Assembly: GCA_937903005.1 (NCBI GenBank)
Contig: CALFNR010000183.1
Span: 58,748 to 122,747, forward strand
Source of the DNA: Clostridium_AI sp002297865
GTDB taxonomy: Bacteria; Bacillota; Clostridia; Lachnospirales; Lachnospiraceae
Direction: 5' to 3'
Length of the DNA stretch: 64,000 bases
Under the pieces are notes generated by a model that was not told where the DNA came from, ran no database searches, and worked only from the letters and a program-made list of their open reading frames with translations. Positions within the stretch are counted from its first letter, which is position 1; each line of letters opens with the position of its first letter. Shown here one piece after another: positions 43,932-51,749 of this stretch. The position numbers and the translations under genes were made by a program.

Positions 43932-45540
43932 TATAAGCAAAGTACAAACGCTAAAAGAGCTAATTGGGAAAGGCGAAAGTCAGTTTAATCAGGAAATCGC
44001 ATTTCTTTATAGAAGAAAAAAGGAATACAAGGAAGTAACCTATCACAAGTTACATGATGACATCAATGGCTTTGGAACCTACCTCTATGAGTTGGGCATA
44101 AAGGAAAAAAAAGTAGCAGTTATAGGAGAAAACTCATATGAATGGCTAGTGGGCTTTTTCTCTGTAGCAAATAGTAGTAATATTATTGTCCCTATTGACA
44201 AAGAACTGGATGCAGTAACAATCTATGAACTAATTCAAAAATCGAATTGTTCCGTTGTCCTTTATACAAAAAGTTACAAGAATAAAATTAGAAGGCTAAT
44301 GGAGCTTAATGATAGTATAATAGAAGAATACATCTGCTTAAACCATATGGACGAATATGTTGTGACAGGTGAACAACAGATACAACAGGGAAAAACAGAA
44401 TTTCTTCTAGAAGAAGTAAAACCAGATGATGACGCTGCTATCTACTTTACATCTGGAACGACTGGAAAAGCGAAAGGTGTATTATTAAGTCATCGAAATT
44501 TATGTGAGGATATGTATGGGGCAGCGCAAAGAATTCAGCCCCAAAAATCAATATTTTTGATTTTGCCATTAAACCACACATTTGCATTAACAGCAAGTGT
44601 ATTATGTGTACTAATTGGTGGAAAAGAAATCTATATCTGTAGTGGTATTAAAAGTTTCTTTCGAGATCTGCAAGAATTAAAACCTAGTGGACTAGTAGTA
44701 GTGCCTCTATTTGTTGAAAATATATATAAGACGATTCTTAACAAAATTACTGAAGATGGGAAACAGAAGAGCTATAAGCTGCTATGCAAATTTAATGGAC
44801 TTCTCTTAAAATGTGGAATTGACAGAAGAAAAAAGTTATTTCATACAATTGTTGATTCTTTAGGCGGAAAATTAGATTTTATCGTATGTGGAGGTGCTCC
44901 AATCAATGCGGTATTGATTGAAGAGTTCTCTAAATGGGGAATTGATATTTATAATGGGTATGGAATTACAGAATGTTCTCCTATTATTTCGGTCAACAGT
45001 CAAGAGGAAAATCGGCTTGGCAGTGTCGGCAAGCCACTTGAAGGTGTCAAGGTACGAATTGATTCACCAGATGAAGCTGGAAGGGGAGAAATCTGTATCA
45101 GCGGACAAACTGTTATGCGAGAGTATTATAAGGAATCTGAACAGACTGCTCAAACCATAATAGATGGATGGTATCACACAGGAGATATTGGCTATTTAGA
45201 CGAGGAAGGGTATCTTTTTGTTACAGGCCGAATTAAGAATCTTATCATTTTAGCAAATGGAGAAAATATTACACCTGAATTGTTAGAAGATAAGATAAAA
45301 ACGTATCGGCTCGTTGATGAAGTTATTGTATATGGGAAAGATGATAAAATAGTAGCAGAGATTTATCCAGATATAGAATATGCAAAAATGCATCAGATTA
45401 AAGATATAGAAGAAGATTTGAATGAGTTTATTACGAAATTAAATAAATCGCTTCCTACTTATCAGCGAATTAAAAGTGTTGTGATACGTGAGGAAGAGTT
45501 TGAGAAAAATACCAATAGAAAAATTATAAGAAAGTATTAG
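43924..45540 (+). CDS. Acyl-AMP ligase (fatty acyl or aryl acid adenylating enzyme)
   Basis: A 538-residue ANL-superfamily enzyme of the long-chain acyl-CoA synthetase type: AIYFTSGTTGKAKGVLLSHRNL (about 173-194), YNGYGITECSPIISVN, GWYHTGDIGYLDEEGYLFVTGRIKNLIILANGENITPELLE and a C-terminal Lys in NRKIIRKY. It has no PCP or other domains. Placed between the PPTase and a free ACP, it most likely charges that ACP with a carboxylic acid, which the NRPS Cy domain then uses. Chain length or aryl preference cannot be read from sequence. Translation is probably coupled to the PPTase by the 8-base overlap. Confidence 0.9.
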   Translation: MSNISKVQTLKELIGKGESQFNQEIAFLYRRKKEYKEVTYHKLHDDINGFGTYLYELGIKEKKVAVIGENSYEWLVGFFSVANSSNIIVPIDKELDAVTIYELIQKSNCSVVLYTKSYKNKIRRLMELNDSIIEEYICLNHMDEYVVTGEQQIQQGKTEFLLEEVKPDDDAAIYFTSGTTGKAKGVLLSHRNLCEDMYGAAQRIQPQKSIFLILPLNHTFALTASVLCVLIGGKEIYICSGIKSFFRDLQELKPSGLVVVPLFVENIYKTILNKITEDGKQKSYKLLCKFNGLLLKCGIDRRKKLFHTIVDSLGGKLDFIVCGGAPINAVLIEEFSKWGIDIYNGYGITECSPIISVNSQEENRLGSVGKPLEGVKVRIDSPDEAGRGEICISGQTVMREYYKESEQTAQTIIDGWYHTGDIGYLDEEGYLFVTGRIKNLIILANGENITPELLEDKIKTYRLVDEVIVYGKDDKIVAEIYPDIEYAKMHQIKDIEEDLNEFITKLNKSLPTYQRIKSVVIREEEFEKNTNRKIIRKY

Positions 45541-45552
45541 GGAGGAAAACAT

Positions 45553-45783
45553 ATGTTTAAGAATATTGTTACAATACTTGAGAAATACACAGATTATCCA
45601 GCAGAACAGATTACAAATGAAACATCCTTATTAACGGATATTGCAATCAATTCCCTTGATTATGTAAAAGTAATTATGGATATAGAAGATGAGTTTGATA
45701 TCGAGGTGCCAGAAAGTGCCATAGGCGAGATTAACACAGTTGGAGAACTAGTAACTTTCATAGAGGATTTAGTTGAGGAATAA
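45553..45783 (+). CDS. Stand-alone acyl carrier protein of the NRPS cluster
   Basis: The 76-residue acidic helical protein has the phosphopantetheine site Ser34 in DIAINSLDYVKVIMDIEDEF (usual DSLD), and the normal ACP length. It follows the acyl-AMP ligase by 12 bases with AGGGAGG before the ATG. It probably holds the starter acyl group for the NRPS. It is distinct from a housekeeping AcpP, whose site reads GADSLD. Confidence 0.93.
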   Translation: MFKNIVTILEKYTDYPAEQITNETSLLTDIAINSLDYVKVIMDIEDEFDIEVPESAIGEINTVGELVTFIEDLVEE

Positions 45784-45791
45784 GAAAGAAC

Positions 45792-45820
45792 TTGACGAAT
45801 CCAAGAATTATGTTTAGAAT
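45792..45820 (+). promoter_or_regulatory. Promoter of the pheS T-box leader
   Basis: TTGACG (45792-45797), 17-base spacer, TAGAAT (45815-45820), beginning nine bases after the ACP stop. Confidence 0.75.
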
Positions 45821-45834
45821 AGGGTTACAAGAAA

Positions 45835-46092
45835 AAAGCATTGAAGGTGTACCAAAACTTATATTTCTTACAGAGAGAGGAAGTCATCGGTTGGAAGCTT
45901 CCTTAAGTTCAATATAAGCCTAATTTCCCACCTGAGCTGCATCTCTGAAGCATGAGTGAGTAGGAGATGACGTTTTATGTACGTTACACATTTAAGTGAG
46001 TGCTTAGGCTTATACATAAAAGCCGTAAGAATCAGGGTGGTACCGCGGAATATATTTCGTCCCTTATTATTTTTGATAAGGGGCGTTTTTTT
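45835..46092 (+). ncRNA. T-box leader, phenylalanine specifier
   Basis: The T-box sequence AGGGTGGTACCGCGG is at 46034-46048, followed by the terminator CGTCCCTTAT / ATAAGGGGCG (46058-46085) and a T-run to 46092. In stem I the specifier region AAGTTCAATAT places TTC (Phe) at 45908-45910, fitting the pheS-pheT genes. Uncharged tRNA-Phe should favour the antiterminator and raise synthetase expression. Confidence 0.92.
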
Positions 46093-46156
46093 GTTTATAA
46101 GAAATGGAGTGTAACGGAATTTCTTATAAACAAAAAAGCCCCTAAAAAACAGGGGC
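46093..46156. repeat. Composite intergenic repeat: 39-base inverted repeat plus GC hairpin
   Basis: GTTTATAAGAAAT / ATTTCTTATAAAC (13-bp perfect arms, 46093-46131) is followed by A6 and the hairpin GCCCC-TAAAAAACA-GGGGC (46138-46156), which reads as a terminator on the minus strand. The same arrangement occurs at 60837-60901. It lies between the T-box terminator and pheS. Confidence 0.65.
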
Positions 46157-46246
46157 AGAATTCACACCAGCGGGAAAGGAAGATACTTTGTTTTGCTATA
46201 TTTTTTAAATGAAATAGATTGCCCCATATAAGAAAGGAGTTTACTC

Positions 46247-47266
46247 ATGAAAGAAAAATTAGAAAAAATCATGAATGACGCAGTTGAGAAAATTAATGTT
46301 TCTGAAAAACTGGAAGAATTAAATGATATTCGTGTGGCTTTCCTTGGTAAAAAAGGTGAGTTAACAAGTATCTTAAAATCTATGAAAGACGTTGCACCAG
46401 AAGATAGACCAAAGGTAGGCCAGCTTGTCAATGAAGCTCGTGCCAAAATTGAAGGTGTATTAGATGAGAAGAAAACAGCTCTTGCAAGTGCTGTAAGAGA
46501 AGCACAGATGAAAGCAGAAACAATTGATGTTACATTACCTGCGAAAAAACCTATGATGGGACATCGTCATCCAAACACAATCGCATTAGAAGAGATTGAA
46601 CGTATCTTCATTGGTATGGGATATGAAGTTGTAGAAGGTCCAGAAGTAGAATACGATTATTACAACTTCGAGGCTTTAAATATTCCAGCAAATCATCCAG
46701 CAAAAGATGAGCAGGATACATTCTATGTAAATAGCAATATCGTACTTCGTACACAGACTTCTTCCACTCAGGTTCATGAGATGGAAAAAGGAAAAGTGCC
46801 AATCCGTATGATCGCACCAGGACGTGTATTCCGTTCCGACGAAGTAGATGCAACACATTCACCATCTTTCCATCAGGTAGAAGGTCTTGTAATCGACAAA
46901 GACGTAACATTTGCTGACTTAAAAGGTACTCTAGCTGAGTTCGCAAAACAGGTATTCGGCGAAGATACAAAAGTTAAATTCAGACCACACCACTTCCCAT
47001 TCACAGAGCCAAGTGCTGAGATGGATGTTTCCTGTTTCAAATGTGGTGGAAAAGGCTGTCGCTTCTGTAAAGGGGAAGGATGGATTGAAATCCTAGGCTG
47101 TGGTATGGTTCATCCACATGTATTAGAAATGAGCGGAATCGATCCAGAAGAATACGTAGGATTTGCATTTGGTGTAGGTCTAGAGCGTATTGCGTTATTG
47201 AAATATGAAATCGATGACATGCGTTTACTTTATGAGAATGATACTAGATTCTTGAAACAATTTTAG
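46247..47266 (+). CDS. pheS: Phenylalanyl-tRNA synthetase alpha subunit
   Basis: Catalytic subunit of the alpha2-beta2 enzyme. The 339-residue protein has an N-terminal coiled coil (1-85), then class II motifs: HPNTIALEEIERIFIGMGYEVVEGPEVE, LRTQTSSTQVHEM (motif 2 region), PGRVFRSDEVDATHSPSFHQVEG, FRPHHFPFTEPSAEMDVSC, a Cys-rich CFKCGGKGCRFCKGEGWIEILGCGMVHP and motif 3 GVGLERIALLKYEIDDMRLLY. AGAAAGGAG precedes the ATG. Confidence 0.97.
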   Translation: MKEKLEKIMNDAVEKINVSEKLEELNDIRVAFLGKKGELTSILKSMKDVAPEDRPKVGQLVNEARAKIEGVLDEKKTALASAVREAQMKAETIDVTLPAKKPMMGHRHPNTIALEEIERIFIGMGYEVVEGPEVEYDYYNFEALNIPANHPAKDEQDTFYVNSNIVLRTQTSSTQVHEMEKGKVPIRMIAPGRVFRSDEVDATHSPSFHQVEGLVIDKDVTFADLKGTLAEFAKQVFGEDTKVKFRPHHFPFTEPSAEMDVSCFKCGGKGCRFCKGEGWIEILGCGMVHPHVLEMSGIDPEEYVGFAFGVGLERIALLKYEIDDMRLLYENDTRFLKQF

Positions 47267-47272
47267 TATATC

Positions 47273-47479
47273 ACGAAAATCTGCGTAGCTGATTTTCGTG
47301 CAAAACTGCTAGCAGTTTTGTGCCACGCAGTGGCAATATACTTATGAGCAAGTAGCGAAGCGGATTGCGAATTCCTTTTGCCAGAGCAAGTAGCGAAGCG
47401 GATTGCGAATTCCTTTTCTAGTAGGAAATCTGCGTAGCTGATTTTCGTGCAAAACTGCCAGCAGTTTTGTGCCATGGAG
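47273..47479. repeat. Palindromic repeat cassette A-B-B-A' between pheS and pheT
   Basis: Unit A (47273-47333) holds hairpin ACGAAAATC / GATTTTCGT, a perfect 20-bp palindrome at 47301-47320 and hairpin GCCAC / GTGGC. Unit B (GAGCAAGTAGCGAAGCGGAT and 14 more bases) occurs twice, 47346-47379 and 47384-47417, with a 38-base period. Unit A' (47426-47474) repeats A with few changes (palindrome 47450-47469). The 260-base gap carries no gene. Because it lies inside the operon, it is transcribed with pheS and pheT. Confidence 0.85.
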
Positions 47480-47526
47480 TAGTAAGTTCGAAGTAAATTT
47501 ATATAGAGGAACAAGGAGGAATTACA

Positions 47527-49965
47527 ATGAATACACCATTATCATGGGTGAAAGCATATGTACCAGAGCTATCCTGTACAGCAAGAGAATACATGGATGC
47601 CATGACATTGTCCGGAACAAAAGTAGAAGGTTATGAAGAATTAGATAAAAACCTAGAAAAAATTGTTGTAGGTAAAATTTTAAAAATAGAAAAACATCCT
47701 GATGCAAACAAATTAATCATCTGTCAGGTTCAGATCTCAGAAGAAGGAGATACGGTTCAAATCGTAACAGGTGCTCCAAACGTTAAGGAAGGCGACAAAG
47801 TGCCAGTTGTATTAGAAGGTGGCCGCGTTGCAGGAAGTGCTCATGATGACACTCCACATCCAGATGGAATCAAAATCAAAAAAGGGAAACTTCGTGGAGT
47901 AGAATCCTTCGGTATGATGTGTTCCATCGGAGAATTAGGTTCGTCCAAAGAATTTTATCCAGACGCAGCAGAAGATGGAATCTATATCTTAAGTGATAAC
48001 GAAAACTACAAAGATGCTCCAATCGGAAGCTCAGCAGTAGAATTATTAGGTTTAAATGATGTAGTAGTAGAATACGAAGTAACATCTAATCGTGTTGACT
48101 GTTTCTCCATCATTGGTATTGCAAGAGAAGCAGCAGCTACATTCCGTAAACCATTCGTTCTTCCAGAAATTAAACCAACAGGTAACAGTGAAAATGTTCA
48201 AGATATGATTCGCGTTGAAATCAAAGACAAAGACCTTTGCAAACGTTACGTTGGTCGTGTTGTTAAAAATATTAAAATAGGACCATCTCCAGAATGGATG
48301 CAAAGAAGACTTGCAGCTTGTGGAATCCGCCCAATCAATAACATTGTGGATATTACAAACTACGTAATGGAAGAGTATGGCCAGCCAATGCATGCTTACG
48401 ATTTAGATACAATCGCAGGTAACAAAATCGTAGTTCGCCGTGCAAATGAAGGAGAAACATTTACCACATTAGATGGGCAGGAAAGAAAATTAGATCCTTC
48501 TATGTTAATGATCTGTGATGCAGACAAAGCAATCGGTATCGCAGGTATCATGGGTGGAGACAACTCTAAGATTACAGACGATGTAAAAACCATGTTATTT
48601 GAAGCAGCTTGCTTTGATGGAACAAACATCCGTCTTTCCGGTAAAAAATTAGGTATGCGTACAGATGCGCAAGCTAAGTTTGAAAAAGGCTTAGACCCAA
48701 ATACAGCAAAATTAGCAATGGACCGTGCATGTGAATTAATTGAAGAATTAGGTGCAGGTGAAGTTGTTGGTGGATACGTTGATGAATATGAGAAGGTAAA
48801 TGAACCAGTTAAAGTTGGCTATGACCCAGAAAAAATCAATAAATTATTAGGTACTGACATTTCCGAAGAACAAATGGTTGAATACTTCAAAATGATTGAA
48901 TTTGAAGTAGATGAAGCAAACAAAGAACTTACGATCCCAACATGGAGACAGGACATTCACTGTTTAGCAGACGTAGCGGAAGAAGTTGCTCGTTTTTATG
49001 GATATGATAACATTCCAACAACATTACCAAAAGGTAGTGCAAACGGAAGCTTATCCTACAAGTTGAGAATCGAAAATATCGCTAGAAATATGGCAGAACA
49101 ATTCGGTTTCTCAGAGGCTATGACATACTCCTTCGAGAGTCCTAAGGTATTTGAGAAGTTAAGAATTGAACAAAACGATTCTTTAAGAGATGTGATTGTA
49201 ATTTCTAACCCACTTGGAGAAGATTACAGTATCATGAGAACGTCAACTTTAAATGGTATGTTAACATCCCTAGCAACCAATTATAATAGAAGAAACAAAG
49301 ACGTTAGACTTTATGAAATTGCTAACATCTATATTCCAAAGGCATTGCCTTTAACAGAACTTCCAGATGAAAGAACACAGTTCACACTAGGTATGTTTGG
49401 TGCTGGTGATTTCTTCGACTTAAAAGGTATCGTAGAAGAGTTCTTAGAAAAAGTAGGATTAAAAGGCTTAGAAACTTATGATCCCGCATCTAAGAAACCA
49501 TTCCTTCATCCAGGAAGACAGGCAGACATCATTTATGATGGAACTGTAATTGGTTACTTAGGAGAAGTTCATCCAGAAGTTTCTGAAGCTTATGGAATTG
49601 GAGAAAGAGTTTATATCGCAAACATCGATATGCCAGAAATCGTTGCTCGTGCAAATTTCGACTTAAAATATAAAGGCATTGCAAAATACCCAGCTGTAAC
49701 TCGTGATATCAGTATGGTTATGGAAAAATCCATTATGGTAGGTCAGGTTGAAGAAGTAATTCGTAAATGTGGCGGTAAACTGTTAGAAGAATGTAAACTA
49801 TTCGACGTATACGAAGGAAGCCAGATTAAAGAAGGATTTAAGTCTGTAGCTTATTCCATCAGTTTCCGTGCAAGTGATCGTACACTAGCAGATCAGGATG
49901 TGAATACTATTATGGATAAGATCCTTAAAAACCTAGAGAAACTAGGTATTGAATTAAGAAAATAG
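47527..49965 (+). CDS. pheT: Phenylalanyl-tRNA synthetase beta subunit
   Basis: The 812-residue subunit binds tRNA-Phe and edits misacylated products. Order: EMAP/OB-type tRNA-binding domain (about 40-150, VGKILKIEKHPDANKLIICQV), B3/4 editing domain (about 210-400), B5 domain (about 405-475, GADEVVGGYVDEYE...), a catalytic-like core and the C-terminal anticodon-binding FDX-ACB domain (about 720-812, KYPAVTRDISMVMEKSIMVGQVEEVIRKCGG). Full length. AAGGAGG precedes the ATG. Separated from pheS by the repeat cassette. Confidence 0.97.
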   Translation: MNTPLSWVKAYVPELSCTAREYMDAMTLSGTKVEGYEELDKNLEKIVVGKILKIEKHPDANKLIICQVQISEEGDTVQIVTGAPNVKEGDKVPVVLEGGRVAGSAHDDTPHPDGIKIKKGKLRGVESFGMMCSIGELGSSKEFYPDAAEDGIYILSDNENYKDAPIGSSAVELLGLNDVVVEYEVTSNRVDCFSIIGIAREAAATFRKPFVLPEIKPTGNSENVQDMIRVEIKDKDLCKRYVGRVVKNIKIGPSPEWMQRRLAACGIRPINNIVDITNYVMEEYGQPMHAYDLDTIAGNKIVVRRANEGETFTTLDGQERKLDPSMLMICDADKAIGIAGIMGGDNSKITDDVKTMLFEAACFDGTNIRLSGKKLGMRTDAQAKFEKGLDPNTAKLAMDRACELIEELGAGEVVGGYVDEYEKVNEPVKVGYDPEKINKLLGTDISEEQMVEYFKMIEFEVDEANKELTIPTWRQDIHCLADVAEEVARFYGYDNIPTTLPKGSANGSLSYKLRIENIARNMAEQFGFSEAMTYSFESPKVFEKLRIEQNDSLRDVIVISNPLGEDYSIMRTSTLNGMLTSLATNYNRRNKDVRLYEIANIYIPKALPLTELPDERTQFTLGMFGAGDFFDLKGIVEEFLEKVGLKGLETYDPASKKPFLHPGRQADIIYDGTVIGYLGEVHPEVSEAYGIGERVYIANIDMPEIVARANFDLKYKGIAKYPAVTRDISMVMEKSIMVGQVEEVIRKCGGKLLEECKLFDVYEGSQIKEGFKSVAYSISFRASDRTLADQDVNTIMDKILKNLEKLGIELRK

Positions 49966-49992
49966 TGCTAGCTTATACATTGTAGCTAATTA

Positions 49993-50030
49993 AGAGACTG
50001 AAAAAGTTCAATTTTTCAGTCTCTTTTCTC
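49993..50030 (+). terminator. Terminator of pheST
   Basis: 13-bp perfect arms AGAGACTGAAAAA / TTTTTCAGTCTCT and a T-rich tail. Confidence 0.9.
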
Positions 50031-50059
50031 TTTACGAGCAGAAAGCAATCGTTTATAAT
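50031..50059 (+). promoter_or_regulatory. Promoter of the VanZ-like gene
   Basis: TTTACG (50031-50036), 17-base spacer, TATAAT (50054-50059), starting right after the pheT terminator. Confidence 0.6.
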
Positions 50060-50095
50060 GGTTAAGTATTTGGTAGAAGAAGTAGGAGAGTTGTC

Positions 50096-50575
50096 TTGAA
50101 AAAAGAATATAAAAGGGCTATAAAGAAATTTTCCTGGATATTATTTATATTATACTTAATTGGCATGGCTTATTTTTTATTCTTTAGTGAGTATTTAAAT
50201 CGAGGCTATGTAGGGAAAGATTATCGCTATAATATAGTACTATTCAAAGAAGTAAAACGTTCTTTCTGGTGTTATCACGCAGGAATGTACAAATATTTTA
50301 TACTTAATTTTGTTATGAATATTGTTGCATTTATTCCATTTGGTTTTTTTCTTCCGTTTTTAAGTAAAAATGCAAATCGCAGGAATTTCATTTATATAGT
50401 AGGTTCGGCATTAGAGTTTACTTTAATAATTGAGATACTGCAGCTTATATTAAAAGTTGGAACATTTGACGTTGATGATATATTTTTAAATACAGTGGGC
50501 GGCATTATAGGTTTTATCCTGTTTGAATGCTCTCAAGTCATTTATAAAAGTTTAAGGAAGGTATTGAGAAAATGA
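50096..50575 (+). CDS. VanZ-like family membrane protein
   Basis: The 159-residue protein has about four membrane helices and the VanZ-like pattern (ILFILYLIGMAYFLFFSE; NFVMNIVAFIPFGFFLPFL; EFTLIIEILQLILKVGTFDVDDIFLNTVGGIIGFILFE). VanZ gives low teicoplanin resistance, but most homologues have no known function. TTG start after GTAGGAGAG. Overlaps the next gene by four bases. Confidence 0.85.
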   Translation: MKKEYKRAIKKFSWILFILYLIGMAYFLFFSEYLNRGYVGKDYRYNIVLFKEVKRSFWCYHAGMYKYFILNFVMNIVAFIPFGFFLPFLSKNANRRNFIYIVGSALEFTLIIEILQLILKVGTFDVDDIFLNTVGGIIGFILFECSQVIYKSLRKVLRK

Positions 50576-50913
50576 TACGATTAAAAAAACGTAAGACTGC
50601 GTATACATTTTCGGATAAAACCCATCCAAAAGAAGGGATTCTATCCGTAATAGTGGGTTCCGTACTGTTAATCAGCTTTCTTGTTCTGTTTTTGGTAACG
50701 AGTAGGAAACAAGGCGGCTTGTTCATTGGGGTATTAGGATTGGGTATCTTTTTTGGTTCTATTGCAGGAATCTGGTTATCAGTGAAAGCAATGAAAAAGG
50801 AAGACATTTTGTATAGGTTCCCAATCATTGGAATCGTCATTAACGGTATTGTGTTATTGATTTCAGTAAGTTTATATTTTATAGGATTAGCAGCCAATAT
50901 TTCAATTCATTAG
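50572..50913 (+). CDS. Small three-helix membrane protein of unknown function (DUF6142-like)
   Basis: A 113-residue protein with a basic N-terminus (MIRLKKRKTAYTFSDKTHPKEG) and three hydrophobic helices (about 22-44, 52-70, 82-108). The same pattern is seen in small uncharacterised clostridial proteins; the DUF assignment is tentative. It is translationally coupled to the VanZ-like gene. Confidence 0.65.
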   Translation: MIRLKKRKTAYTFSDKTHPKEGILSVIVGSVLLISFLVLFLVTSRKQGGLFIGVLGLGIFFGSIAGIWLSVKAMKKEDILYRFPIIGIVINGIVLLISVSLYFIGLAANISIH

Positions 50914-50945
50914 TGCCTATTCATCTTTGATGGAGGGCACTTTTT
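50912..50945 (+). terminator. Terminator after the small membrane protein gene
   Basis: AGTGCC / GGCACT with an inner CATC / GATG pairing and a T5 tail; the hairpin begins at the stop codon. Confidence 0.8.
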
Positions 50946-51047
50946 GCATTACTGGAAAGATGTGAGAAAGTCACACTTTTAAGTTTTTTGTAAGGACATA
51001 GGAAGTGAAACCATGTTAAGATAAATGAAGATAGGAAGGAGATACAT

Positions 51048-51749
51048 ATGGGTTCAGAAACAATATTAGTAGTAGATGACGAAAAAGAAATTGCAGATTT
51101 AGTAGAGATTCATCTAGTTAGTGATGGATTTCAAGTTGAGAAGGCATACTCTGCAGCAGAAGGGTTAAGAATACTAGAAAAAAAAGAAGTGAAACTTGTT
51201 ATTCTGGATATTATGATGCCAGGAATGGATGGAATTGAGATGTGTAAGGAGATTCGAAAGAGTTCCACTGTACCCATTATTTTCTTAAGTGCGAAGTCAT
51301 CAGATTTGGATAAAATCGTCGGACTAGGAAGTGGAGCAGATGATTATGTCAGCAAACCATTTAACCCGCTGGAGTTAATGGCAAGAGTAAAATCTCAGTT
51401 AAGAAGGTATACACAGCTAAATCCTAATACAATGGAAAAGAGCAGCAGTAAAGAAATTCAATTAGAAAACCTTATGATACAAAAAGAAACCCACAGGGTA
51501 GTTGCATTTGGCAAAGAAGTTAAATTAACACCCATCGAATTTGATATTCTCTATTTACTAGCATCTAATTTAGGAAGAGTGTTTAGTACAGATGAGATAT
51601 TCGAAAGAGTCTGGAATGAAAAAATGTATGAAGCAAACAATACAGTAATGGTACATATAAGACGAATACGAGAAAAGACAGAACTAGATTCTAGAAATGC
51701 ACAGATCATAAAAACTGTTTGGGGAGTGGGATATAAAATTGAACGATAG
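51048..51749 (+). CDS. OmpR/PhoB-type response regulator
   Basis: A 233-residue regulator: receiver domain (1-120) with acidic pocket VVDDEK, phospho-acceptor Asp54 (VILDIMMPG), SAKSSDLDKIVGLGSGADDYVSKPF; and a winged-helix DNA-binding domain (about 130-232, LTPIEFDILYLLASNLGRVFSTDEIFERVW...VMVHIRRIREKTE...VWGVGYKIE). AAGGAG precedes the ATG. It overlaps the sensor kinase gene by 11 bases. The ABC genes downstream are the likely target. Confidence 0.94.
   Translation: MGSETILVVDDEKEIADLVEIHLVSDGFQVEKAYSAAEGLRILEKKEVKLVILDIMMPGMDGIEMCKEIRKSSTVPIIFLSAKSSDLDKIVGLGSGADDYVSKPFNPLELMARVKSQLRRYTQLNPNTMEKSSSKEIQLENLMIQKETHRVVAFGKEVKLTPIEFDILYLLASNLGRVFSTDEIFERVWNEKMYEANNTVMVHIRRIREKTELDSRNAQIIKTVWGVGYKIER

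Noticed and set aside
47346..47417. CRISPR-like direct repeat in the pheS-pheT gap
   Set aside because: Only two B units with a four-base gap, inside an operon and flanked by palindromic A units; no cas genes.
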